From Caballeronia mineralivorans PML1(12) (GTDB lineage Bacteria; Pseudomonadota; Gammaproteobacteria; Burkholderiales; Burkholderiaceae): a stretch of 60,923 nucleotides of DNA. Below are positions 35,504-43,206 of the stretch, in pieces; the first letter of the stretch is position 1; the number at the start of each line of letters is the position of its first letter. Both the position numbers and the translations under genes were made by a program. Location: positions 1 to 60,923 of the forward strand of contig NZ_AEJF01000246.1 of assembly GCF_001028175.1 (NCBI RefSeq), written 5' to 3'. The notes beneath the pieces are model-generated. The model worked only from the letters and a program-made list of their open reading frames with translations. It was not told where the DNA came from and did no database searches.

Positions 35504-37314
35504 GATATGTCTCCTTCTACTGTGCGTGAACCCGTGCCGGTTTCCGAAAGCACCGGTACCGGGCAGAGTTCGTGCGGTTTCCACGACGCGAGGAACCGCG
35601 CAATTTCTTGTTCCGGACGCGGGTGGCTAAAAAGATATCCCTGCGCCTCGTCGCACCCGGCCCGTGACAGGAAGTCGAGCTGCGCCCCCGTCTCCACGCC
35701 CTCCGCCGTGCAGACGATGCCAAGACTCGCGCATATGCCCGTCACGGCACGGATCACAGCCGCCGCTTCGGGGCGTTCGTTAATCCCTCTCGTGAACGAT
35801 TGGTCGATCTTGATGCGATCGAACGGAAACATCGTCAAATAGCTCAACGACGAGTAGCCCGTGCCGAAATCGTCCATCGCGATGCTGACACCGATCCGCC
35901 GAAGCCGATGGAGCATCGACAGCACGGCTTCCGTGTTGTCGAGCATCATCGACTCCGTGATCTCAAGTTCGAGCCGATGCGGCGCGAGCCCGGACTCCCT
36001 CAATGCCGACGCAACAACGTCTACAAGACCATTGCCGTGAAACTGAGCCGTGGAGAGATTGACTGATACGCGAATAGGCTCCGGCCAGCGCGTTGCTCGC
36101 CAGCAAGCATGGCGGAGTACCCATTCGCCGATAGGGACGATCAGGCCCAGCTCTTCTGCAAGCGGCACGAATTCGCCTGCTGCGACAATACCCCGCTTCG
36201 GATTGCGCCATCTCAACAGGGCTTCGAAGCCGTTCACGCGTTGCGGATGCAGATTGACGAGCGGCTGGTAGCACAGTTCGAATTCATGCCGGCCAATCGC
36301 TTGATGCAGTTCGAGTGCGAGTGCTCTTTGAGCCTGCATCGAACGCTCCATCTCGACTTCGAAGAAGCGGTAACATCCGCGCCCGGCTGACTTCGCTTCG
36401 TACAGCGCGAGGTCCGCATGCTTGGCCAGCGCGGCCCATTCGTCTCCGTCCTCCGGCGCGATCGCGATGCCAACACTCGTGCCGATCACGATGTCATGCC
36501 CCTCCAGGGCGTAAGGGTCGCTCACGCTGCAAATTAGCTGCTCGGCAAGCGTCGCGACTTGGTCGCGTTCAATACCGTCTCGCATCAGCACGGCGAATTC
36601 GTCGCCGCCGATCCTCGCAACCATGGCGCCGTTCGGCAACTGCTGTGTGAGCCGTGCCGCGACCCGCTGCAACAGTGCATCGCCGATCGCGTGCCCAAGG
36701 GTGTCATTCACGTTCTTGAACCGGTCCAGATCGATATACAGCAGTGCACAACCCGCAGGATCGCCGTGCGGCAACGCCTCCTCGATGCGCTGCCGCAGCA
36801 GCGCCCGATTTGGCAAGTCGGTCAACGCATCGTGCATCGCCATATGCGCAATGCGCGCGTCGGCCTGGCGTAGCTCCGTGATGTCGTCGAAAGTTTCAAT
36901 GAAGCCGCCTGTCGCCAACGGCTGATGCGTGATCGACATGACGCGATCGTCGAACCATAGCTGTTGCACATTCGCAGGACTCCTCGACCAGACGATCTCG
37001 AAATATTCAGTGGCGTAAGGACGCGCTTGGCGCTCGACGTGGCCCCCGAACACTGGGCTGTGCGACAGGACATCGATAAAAGTCTTACCGTTGTCGAAAG
37101 CGTCGGCCGGAAGCTGAAGCATATGAAGGAAATGCGCATTGCATACAGTGAGATGGCCCCTCTCGTCGACCATGCAAATGCCCTGTGGCATGTTCTCCAG
37201 TGCGGCTTTCAATTGGTCGCGCTGAACCGCCAATTCGCGGACCAGGTGTTTGCGCGCGCGTGTTGGCTCGGTGAGTTCCCGAGTGCGCGTCAAACGACTA
37301 TAAGGCGTGTTCAT
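35500..37314 (-). CDS. PAS-GGDEF-EAL protein (c-di-GMP synthesis/breakdown)
   Basis: A 604-residue protein. The N-terminal helical region and PAS domain (MPQGICMVDERGHLTVCNAH) are followed by GGDEF (RIGGDEFAVLMRDG, intact active-site motif) and EAL (FEALLRWRNPKRGIVAAGEF, with DDFGTGYSSLSYL and EGVETGAQLDFL). Both active-site signatures are present, so it may make or degrade c-di-GMP depending on PAS state. No membrane segment is seen. GAGAGG five bases before the ATG supports the start. Its stop overlaps the FIST start by four bases. Confidence 0.9.
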   Translation of the reverse strand: MNTPYSRLTRTRELTEPTRARKHLVRELAVQRDQLKAALENMPQGICMVDERGHLTVCNAHFLHMLQLPADAFDNGKTFIDVLSHSPVFGGHVERQARPYATEYFEIVWSRSPANVQQLWFDDRVMSITHQPLATGGFIETFDDITELRQADARIAHMAMHDALTDLPNRALLRQRIEEALPHGDPAGCALLYIDLDRFKNVNDTLGHAIGDALLQRVAARLTQQLPNGAMVARIGGDEFAVLMRDGIERDQVATLAEQLICSVSDPYALEGHDIVIGTSVGIAIAPEDGDEWAALAKHADLALYEAKSAGRGCYRFFEVEMERSMQAQRALALELHQAIGRHEFELCYQPLVNLHPQRVNGFEALLRWRNPKRGIVAAGEFVPLAEELGLIVPIGEWVLRHACWRATRWPEPIRVSVNLSTAQFHGNGLVDVVASALRESGLAPHRLELEITESMMLDNTEAVLSMLHRLRRIGVSIAMDDFGTGYSSLSYLTMFPFDRIKIDQSFTRGINERPEAAAVIRAVTGICASLGIVCTAEGVETGAQLDFLSRAGCDEAQGYLFSHPRPEQEIARFLASWKPHELCPVPVLSETGTGSRTVEGDIS

Positions 37315-37513
37315 CTATGCCTCTCTTTGAGCCGCCTCGTTGTGGCAGTGTCTCGACATGAGCCCGAGCGTCACGACGCGATCAATATCGAAACAAGCCA
37401 GAATCTGGATGCGGCGTGCATTTCAAGTGCTGTAGCTAAAGCGCCTTGATTCGACGCCGGCGTTGCACAACGTCGGGACTTCTTATAACGACCACCGCTT
37501 TGTGCCAGTGCGA

Positions 37514-38941
37514 TCAGCAGTGCACAGGTTCGGGCTGGCTCTGCGCAGCGGCGTGGACCAGTATGGCAAAGGGCGCCTCGTCCTGCGCCTGAAAACGCTT
37601 CACCTGCGCGATCTGATGAGCTGACACGACACCGTCTTTCGCCAGCAGCAGCACGCCCCGGCTGGTGCGCAAGTCATCGGCGAGCCGCATGCCTTCGCGC
37701 AACTGCGATGCGTCGATTTGCGTAACCGGCGTATCCCCGCTCAACGCGAACGGGTCCTTCATCAACTCCACGAAACAATCGACGATCTGCGGATCGTAGC
37801 GCGTCCCAGCCTGCGACTTGAGCATCACGATCGCCTGCTCGAGCGAGGCCGCCTGCTTCACGATGCCGCCACTGCGTAGACCCTCGAAGTCGCGCGCCAC
37901 GGCCAGAATCCGCGATCCAAACGCAATGTCCGATCCCGCCAAACCGTCTGGCGTGCCTCGGCCGTTGAACCGCTCATACTGATGCCGGATGATGTGCGCA
38001 ACGTGATCCAGCTGCGCCACCGGCGTCAACACCATTTGTGCACGCAGCGGATGCTGGTAAAAAAACTGGATCTCCTCGGGCAAGAGTCGATCGAGCGATT
38101 TGCGCAGCAATTCGTCCGGCAGCGACAACTTGCCGATGCCATGCAGCAGACCGGCAAAGAACAGGTCCTGTGCCTGCAAACCACTCATGCCGAACGCCAG
38201 CGCCAAACGCCGGCCCACTTCGCCGATACGCAGAGACTGGCCCCCGAGCACGCCGCAGCGCAACTCGATCATGCTTGCGCAGACCTGTACCATCGTCGAG
38301 AAATTACGCTTCAGATCGCGTTGCGCATCTTCAAGGAACATCACGGTCTGGCGGATTTCCTCCGTGCGAGCGAGTACTTGCGTCTCAAGTCCGGCATTGA
38401 AACGCCGCAGCTCGTCATTTTGCTTGTGTGCCAGCTCGGTCAACCGGGCGGTTTCCTTGACAAGCCGCCGTTGCTCCAGCGCTTGTGCCACCGTCAGGAG
38501 CAAGTCCTGGTCGTCCCATGGCTTGTTCAGATAGCGGTAGACCCCACCCTCGTTGATCGCGCGCACAACCGATTCGATCTCCGAGTACCCGGTCAACAGA
38601 ATCCGCATCGTATCGGGATAAAGCGCTTGTGCCTGAGCAAGAAATTCAGCTCCGCTCATATAAGGCATGCGCATGTCCGAGATGATCAGATCAACCTTGG
38701 TGGACGTGAGCAGGTCCAGCGCCGCCGCGCCGCTTTCCGCCGTGAGCACCTGGTACCGAGTCGGCCTGAGCAGACGTTTGAGTGATGACAAGACACTCGG
38801 CTCATCGTCGACCAGCAGCACCACCGGCACGGACGTGCCATCCTCGCCCGCAGTGGATGCCGCCGAATGCGTGCCCCCCTGGCCGGCCTCTCGCACGCCG
38901 TCCAGCCCGGAAATACCCAGCCCTTCTTCTGGATCCACCAT
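37514..38941 (-). CDS. Receiver/HD-GYP-like protein with degenerate active site
   Basis: A 475-residue protein with an N-terminal receiver (VVLLVDDEPSVLSSLKRLLR, phospho-Asp in DLIISDMRMPYMSG) and a C-terminal HD-GYP-like domain. The HD-GYP motifs are altered: the HD pair reads HG (GLLHGIGKLSLPDELL), HHERWDGxGYP reads HQYERFNGRGTPDGL, and the VAD of the later motif reads VAR. Several metal-binding residues of the c-di-GMP phosphodiesterase are missing, so it is probably a binding or output protein rather than an enzyme. The start at 38941 has GGGGAG about six bases upstream; an in-frame ATG 12 bases earlier lacks one. It lies in the same orientation as the kinase operon. Confidence 0.8.
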   Translation of the reverse strand: MVDPEEGLGISGLDGVREAGQGGTHSAASTAGEDGTSVPVVLLVDDEPSVLSSLKRLLRPTRYQVLTAESGAAALDLLTSTKVDLIISDMRMPYMSGAEFLAQAQALYPDTMRILLTGYSEIESVVRAINEGGVYRYLNKPWDDQDLLLTVAQALEQRRLVKETARLTELAHKQNDELRRFNAGLETQVLARTEEIRQTVMFLEDAQRDLKRNFSTMVQVCASMIELRCGVLGGQSLRIGEVGRRLALAFGMSGLQAQDLFFAGLLHGIGKLSLPDELLRKSLDRLLPEEIQFFYQHPLRAQMVLTPVAQLDHVAHIIRHQYERFNGRGTPDGLAGSDIAFGSRILAVARDFEGLRSGGIVKQAASLEQAIVMLKSQAGTRYDPQIVDCFVELMKDPFALSGDTPVTQIDASQLREGMRLADDLRTSRGVLLLAKDGVVSAHQIAQVKRFQAQDEAPFAILVHAAAQSQPEPVHC

Positions 38942-39237
38942 GACGCTCCCCATTTTGATTGTTCGAGGTTCATCTTAGATATCGGCATATCGTACGCATC
39001 GCGTATTAGGGAAAACATCACGACTCGACTAATAAGAGGGATGGCGTCGCCCCCGGGCGATTGATTGAACACAACGTTCTCTCCACTCTGGTTGATGAGT
39101 CATTCACGACACTGTCGACCACAAACGAAGGATTGCCGGGGTTCGCCCGCAATGGAAAACCCCGATGTGCCCTGCCAACAGGCTTGCCGTTAAGCTGGCA
39201 ACGGGCAGCGCTGACGCCCACTCATCGGGTCTTCCGC

Positions 39238-40641
39238 ATGGATCTCGCTAAAACGGACTCACTCACGACCGACATTGCCGACCTCGTCAACGTCGGTGTC
39301 TTCGTGGTGGACGCCGATATGCGCTTGCTGATATGGAACCGTTTCATGGAGTTGCACAGCGGGCGCGACAAGAGCGAGGTAGTCGGCTGCACGTTATTCG
39401 ACGCGTTCCCTGACCTGCCGGTGAAGTGGCTGACGCGCAAATTTGAATCGGTGTTCCTTCTTGGTTCTTTTGCGTTCAGTTCGTGGGAACATCGTCCGTA
39501 CCTGTTTCGCTTCGAGCATACGCGACCCATCACGGGTGGCCCGGACGCGATGCGGCAAAACTGCACGTTCATCCCGATCGTGGCCGACGGCAACGTGACG
39601 GCCGTATGCGTGACAATCAGCGACGTGACCGACACCTGCATTGCGTACCAGGAATTGCAAAAAAGACAGCAGGCGGTCGCCGACGCGCTCGCACAACTGA
39701 CCGTGCGCAACAACGAACTATCGCAAGCTAACGGAAAGCTCGCGCAAGCGCATCAGCAGCTCGTACAGTCAGAAAAACTCGCCGCCATCGGGCAGCTCGC
39801 CGCCGGCGTAGCGCATGAGATCAACAATCCGGTTGGCTTCGTGCTGTCGAACTTCAACGCGCTGGATCAATACATAAACGATCTATTCGGCGTCTTGTCC
39901 GCGTATGAGCGTGCTGAAGCCGACGTCAACGAGGAGGCGCGATCCCGCCTGCAGGCGTGCCGCGCATCGTCCGATCTGGACTATATGCGGGAGGACGCGC
40001 CGATGCTGCTGCGCGAGTCGAAGGAAGGACTGATGCGCGTGCGCGATATCGTCGTGGATCTACGCGATTTCTCGCGAGTCGACAGCGCTCATACATGGGA
40101 GTTGATCGACCTGCATCGGTGCATCGAATCGACGCTGAACATTGTCAGCAACGAGGTGAAATACCATGCCGACCTCGTGCGCTGCTATGGCGAGATTCCG
40201 TCGGTCCGATGCGTTGCATCGCAGATCAATCAGGTAGTGGTTAATCTGGTGATCAATGCCGCGCATGCCTGTTCGCATCTGCCGGATGGCGCACGCGGCA
40301 CGATAAGGGTTCGCACCGGTCGCTCCGATACCACGCACGCGGCGGTCTGGTTCGAAGTCGAGGATACAGGTTGCGGGATATCTCGCGAGAACCTCGCGCG
40401 CATTTTCGAACCGTTCTTCACGACCAAGCCAGTGGGCCAGGGCACGGGCCTTGGTCTCTCGGTCACCTACGGCATCGTGCAGGCCCATCGGGGCAACATT
40501 CACGTCGATAGCGAACCCGGGCGCGGTACGACGTTTCGCGTCACTCTGCCGATTGAGCACGACTCCCACGAGACCGCACCAAACAGCACGGCGGCTTCGC
40601 AAAAAAATGGCGCGGCCAGCCCATCGCACCCTATCCAGTGA
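39238..40641 (+). CDS. PAS sensor histidine kinase
   Basis: A 467-residue kinase with an N-terminal PAS domain (DLVNVGVFVVDADMRLLIWN, then an ISDVTDTCIAYQEL end), a coiled-coil and HisKA (AAGVAHEINNPVGFVLSNF), and the ATPase domain with NQVVVNLVINAAHA, DTGCGISRENL and GQGTGLGLSV. The PAS resembles those of short soluble sensors. The start at 39238 fits the PAS beginning; a longer frame from 39061 adds residues with no features. Directly downstream, on the same strand, lie a CheY-like receiver and CheC, so these three are likely to be one pathway. It is divergent from the HD-GYP-like gene. Confidence 0.85.
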   Translation: MDLAKTDSLTTDIADLVNVGVFVVDADMRLLIWNRFMELHSGRDKSEVVGCTLFDAFPDLPVKWLTRKFESVFLLGSFAFSSWEHRPYLFRFEHTRPITGGPDAMRQNCTFIPIVADGNVTAVCVTISDVTDTCIAYQELQKRQQAVADALAQLTVRNNELSQANGKLAQAHQQLVQSEKLAAIGQLAAGVAHEINNPVGFVLSNFNALDQYINDLFGVLSAYERAEADVNEEARSRLQACRASSDLDYMREDAPMLLRESKEGLMRVRDIVVDLRDFSRVDSAHTWELIDLHRCIESTLNIVSNEVKYHADLVRCYGEIPSVRCVASQINQVVVNLVINAAHACSHLPDGARGTIRVRTGRSDTTHAAVWFEVEDTGCGISRENLARIFEPFFTTKPVGQGTGLGLSVTYGIVQAHRGNIHVDSEPGRGTTFRVTLPIEHDSHETAPNSTAASQKNGAASPSHPIQ

Positions 40642-40652
40642 GGTCTGAAAGC

Positions 40653-41021
40653 ATGCCACTCTCTCTACTTGTCGTCGACGATTCCGCGTTGGCTCGCAAG
40701 ATCCTCATCAACGCGCTGCCGCCAGACTGGGACGTGGAAATCACACAGGCGACCAATGGCGTCGAAGCGCTCCGGTTGTATCACGAGGGCAAGGCTTCGG
40801 TGATGTTCCTTGACCTGACGATGCCTGAAATGGACGGTTTCCAGGTCCTTGCCCAGCTACGGCAAGAGGGCCTCGATGTGTTCGTGGTTGTCGTGTCCGC
40901 GGATGTTCAAGCGGGCGCGATTGAACGCGCGAAGGCACTCGGCGCAATGGCATTCATTCAAAAACCGGTCAATCCCGCCAAGCTTGTGCCCGTGCTGAAG
41001 GAGTATGGCCTTTATGAATAA
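40653..41021 (+). CDS. CheY-like single-domain response regulator
   Basis: A 122-residue receiver: LLVVDDSALARKILINAL (acidic pair), VMFLDLTMPEMDGFQVLAQL (phospho-Asp), VVVVSADVQ (switch residue), and FIQKPVNPAKLV (Lys). No output domain is present. It starts 11 bases after the kinase stop, and its end overlaps the CheC gene by eight bases. In this context it probably carries phosphate from the PAS kinase to CheC or to a flagellar or Tad-type target. The ATG at 40653 is used; an earlier GTG within the kinase end is possible. Confidence 0.9.
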   Translation: MPLSLLVVDDSALARKILINALPPDWDVEITQATNGVEALRLYHEGKASVMFLDLTMPEMDGFQVLAQLRQEGLDVFVVVVSADVQAGAIERAKALGAMAFIQKPVNPAKLVPVLKEYGLYE

Positions 41022-41625
41022 CCAGAGCCTCACGGAATTGCAGCGCGACGCGTTGCAAGAGATCACGAATGTTGGCATGGGCAAGGCCGGTGCCGCGCTC
41101 GCGCAACTTCTTGGGACCTTCGTCACGTTATCGGTGCCGCGCATCGTGCTTGTCAGCGTGGAGGAACTCATCGCCGTGCTGCGTGACGCGGACCAAGTGG
41201 GCAGCGGGACACCACTGGTGCGACAGGCGTTTCAGTCGGATATTTCAGGCGAGGCCGTGGTGTTCTTCGGGCCCGATGGCCGCTCCGAGCTGCGTGAACT
41301 GATGGGCTACGACGATCCGGCAATCGGGCTGGAACACGAAATGTTGTCCGACGTTGCGAACCTGCTGGTTGGGGCCTGCGTGAGCAGCGTATTCGAACAA
41401 CTCGGACGCTCATTGAGTTTCTCGGCGCCCACTTTCGTCGACGCGAGCGCGTGGTTCGACTCACCGGAAATCATGGAGACGGCGCGCTGGAAGATCGCAC
41501 TGCTGCTGCACGTCCATTTCGGACTCGAAAACGGCGACTTCGTTGCACAACTGGCGATGCTGCTGCCCGACAACGCGATCACGCGAATGACGGCTGCGCT
41601 GAATACGGTGCTTGACACACTATAA
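41014..41625 (+). CDS. cheC: CheC-like CheY phosphatase
   Basis: A 203-residue CheC/CheX/FliY-family protein. The first active-site motif is intact: QEITNVGMGKAGAALAQLLG with Glu and Asn at the conserved positions and Pro downstream (LSVP). The second reads MLSDVANLLVGACVSSVFEQ with Asn present and Asp in the Glu position, followed by the expected Pro. CheC proteins remove phosphate from CheY-P. It overlaps the CheY-like gene by eight bases, which supports a direct partnership. No cheD is in the window. Confidence 0.85.
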   Translation: MNNQSLTELQRDALQEITNVGMGKAGAALAQLLGTFVTLSVPRIVLVSVEELIAVLRDADQVGSGTPLVRQAFQSDISGEAVVFFGPDGRSELRELMGYDDPAIGLEHEMLSDVANLLVGACVSSVFEQLGRSLSFSAPTFVDASAWFDSPEIMETARWKIALLLHVHFGLENGDFVAQLAMLLPDNAITRMTAALNTVLDTL

Positions 41626-41635
41626 GGAGCTACCC

Positions 41636-41716
41636 GTGTCTGACAATCGCGATGCGGGCGGGCGTGTCCATGTGACCGGCAGTGCAGAAACTGCACCGCT
41701 CCAGGCACGCCCTTAG
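41636..41716 (+). pseudogene. Truncated 26-residue frame after cheC
   Basis: A GTG-started frame (VSDNRDAGGRVHVTGSAETA to the TAG) with an AAGGAG ribosome site and 10 bases of spacing from cheC. It looks like the first residues of a longer gene lost in the rearrangement that also left the FIST/EAL fossil nearby. It may also be a true small protein. Confidence 0.35.
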
Positions 41717-41984
41717 CTTACTGCGAGCGCTTCGCTTTTGATTGAACCCCAGATGGCAGTTGCAACTGCGTTCGCGCCAGGGCATGCATTCTCGCGGGAT
41801 CCGCCAGCACGGTGACTGCCGAGGCAATGTCGTTGAATATTGAAAACACGTCGAAGTTGACAGATCAACAAACATGCAAATGTTCGATCTCCGTGCGTAG
41901 CGTGTCCTTTTCGTCTTCGCCGTCATCTTGCTCTGCCGTCTCAACATCTCGAAACGGAAAGGCCCGCTACGCCTAAAAGGCATC

Positions 41985-42523
41985 CTTCCCGGCCGTTTCG
42001 GCGCCAGCGCTACGGTATCGCTCTCCGTCAAATTCCATGACTCAAGCCACGACTCGGCTTCCCGCTGTGGTCTCGGCTGACTGAACAGGTAGCCCTGCAC
42101 TTCGTCGCAGTGCTCAGACAGGCCCTTAATGAGCGCGGAGCCGTCCGTTTACAGTCCATCGGATAACACAAACACGGCCGCGAGATCATCCGCCATCAAC
42201 TGCGTGCCAATCTGGACGTCGCACGCGAATGACTGCTCCTCTGTATCGATCGGCGCTGCCGCCAGTCGAACGCGGGTCGACGCAAAGTTCAGCGCAACAC
42301 CTATTGCGCCGTCATCCCGTACGCTCAGGCCCTGAACATGAGTTCCTGTGCTGCAGCCCAGAATCTGGGCGAGGGGAAACCGCACCCGCAGCTGTGCGTA
42401 TAGTGCGGCGTCCTTCAGTGTCTCAGTCGCTTCGAAGTACAGCACCTGGGCAATCCGCGCCGAGGGCGGAACGCAGTGACGCCAGCCTCGGATCGTGCTT
42501 CAGTCAAGATCGTAGGTCTTCAT
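41985..42523 (-). pseudogene. FIST/EAL fusion fossil with two nonsense codons
   Basis: A single reading frame starting at the ATG at 42523 reads MKTYDLD, a TGA, then a FIST-like stretch (RFPLAQILGCSTGTHVQGLS, then FACDVQIGTQLMADDLAAVF and VLSDGL), a TAA at 42151-42149, then TDGSALIKGLSEH. It continues without frame change into CDEVQGYLFSQPRPQREAES, which is the C-terminal end of an EAL domain. So the middle of a FIST gene has been joined to the tail of an EAL gene, and two stops have accumulated. It is a relic of a second copy of the FIST and GGDEF-EAL genes at 34343-37314. The region from there to 41630 has no further feature. Confidence 0.7.
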
Positions 42524-42611
42524 GGCAATACATTCTCGTATCGGTTGCAGCTATCCCTTCTACAGCCCGCTTGCCTGCTTCAGGTCGAATCCGTGTGGCG
42601 ACGGCACGCAC

Positions 42612-43172
42612 CTAGCGCGCCGCGGATTCGACAACACCGATGTCCGCGGAGGACACCAGCGCCTCGATGTCGACCAAAATCAGCATCTGCTCCCGGCCAT
42701 CGATGATGGTTGAGCCAATGCCCGTGATGAATCGTGTCTCCAACGCCGCACTGAACGCCGGTGCGGGCCTGATTTGCGCGTCTTCAAGTTCGAGCACATC
42801 ACTCACCGCGTCCACAACTACACCGACCGTGCGGCGCGCCACGTTTAATACAATAACGACTGTCGAATCGTTGTACTCGGCCGAGCGCAAGGCCAACTTC
42901 AGCCGCAGGTCCACGATCGGAATAATCACACCGCGCAGGTTGATTACTCCTTTGATGAAGTCAGGCGCATTGGCGATTCGTGTAGGCGCCTCATATGAGC
43001 GGATCTCCTGCACCCTCAGGATGTCGGCCCCGTAGGCCTCCTCACCCAGGCGAAAAATCAGGAATTCTCCCGCCGCCTGTGTGGTATCGCCCGTTCGTGC
43101 CAGCGAATTCGCCGCGCCTGCGGGCGCGCCTTGCTCGTTCGTAACGTGAGTTTCTTCTTGCAACGTCTTCAT
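42612..43172 (-). CDS. cheW: CheW coupling protein
   Basis: A 186-residue CheW protein linking chemoreceptors to a CheA kinase. The CheW core is LIFRLGEEAYGADILRVQEI, then FIKGVINLRGVIIPIVDLRL and VVVDAVSDVLELEDAQI, with the MLILVDIEALVSS end. An N-terminal tail of about 35 residues precedes the core. It follows the chemoreceptor gene (44946-43207) by 34 bases on the same strand. The ATG at 43172 is chosen because the longer frame would overlap the receptor. No cheA lies in this window, so it must work with a kinase elsewhere. Confidence 0.9.
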   Translation of the reverse strand: MKTLQEETHVTNEQGAPAGAANSLARTGDTTQAAGEFLIFRLGEEAYGADILRVQEIRSYEAPTRIANAPDFIKGVINLRGVIIPIVDLRLKLALRSAEYNDSTVVIVLNVARRTVGVVVDAVSDVLELEDAQIRPAPAFSAALETRFITGIGSTIIDGREQMLILVDIEALVSSADIGVVESAAR

Positions 43173-43206
43173 GACTGACTCCCCGTATTGCCGCTGTGTA
43201 TCAAAT

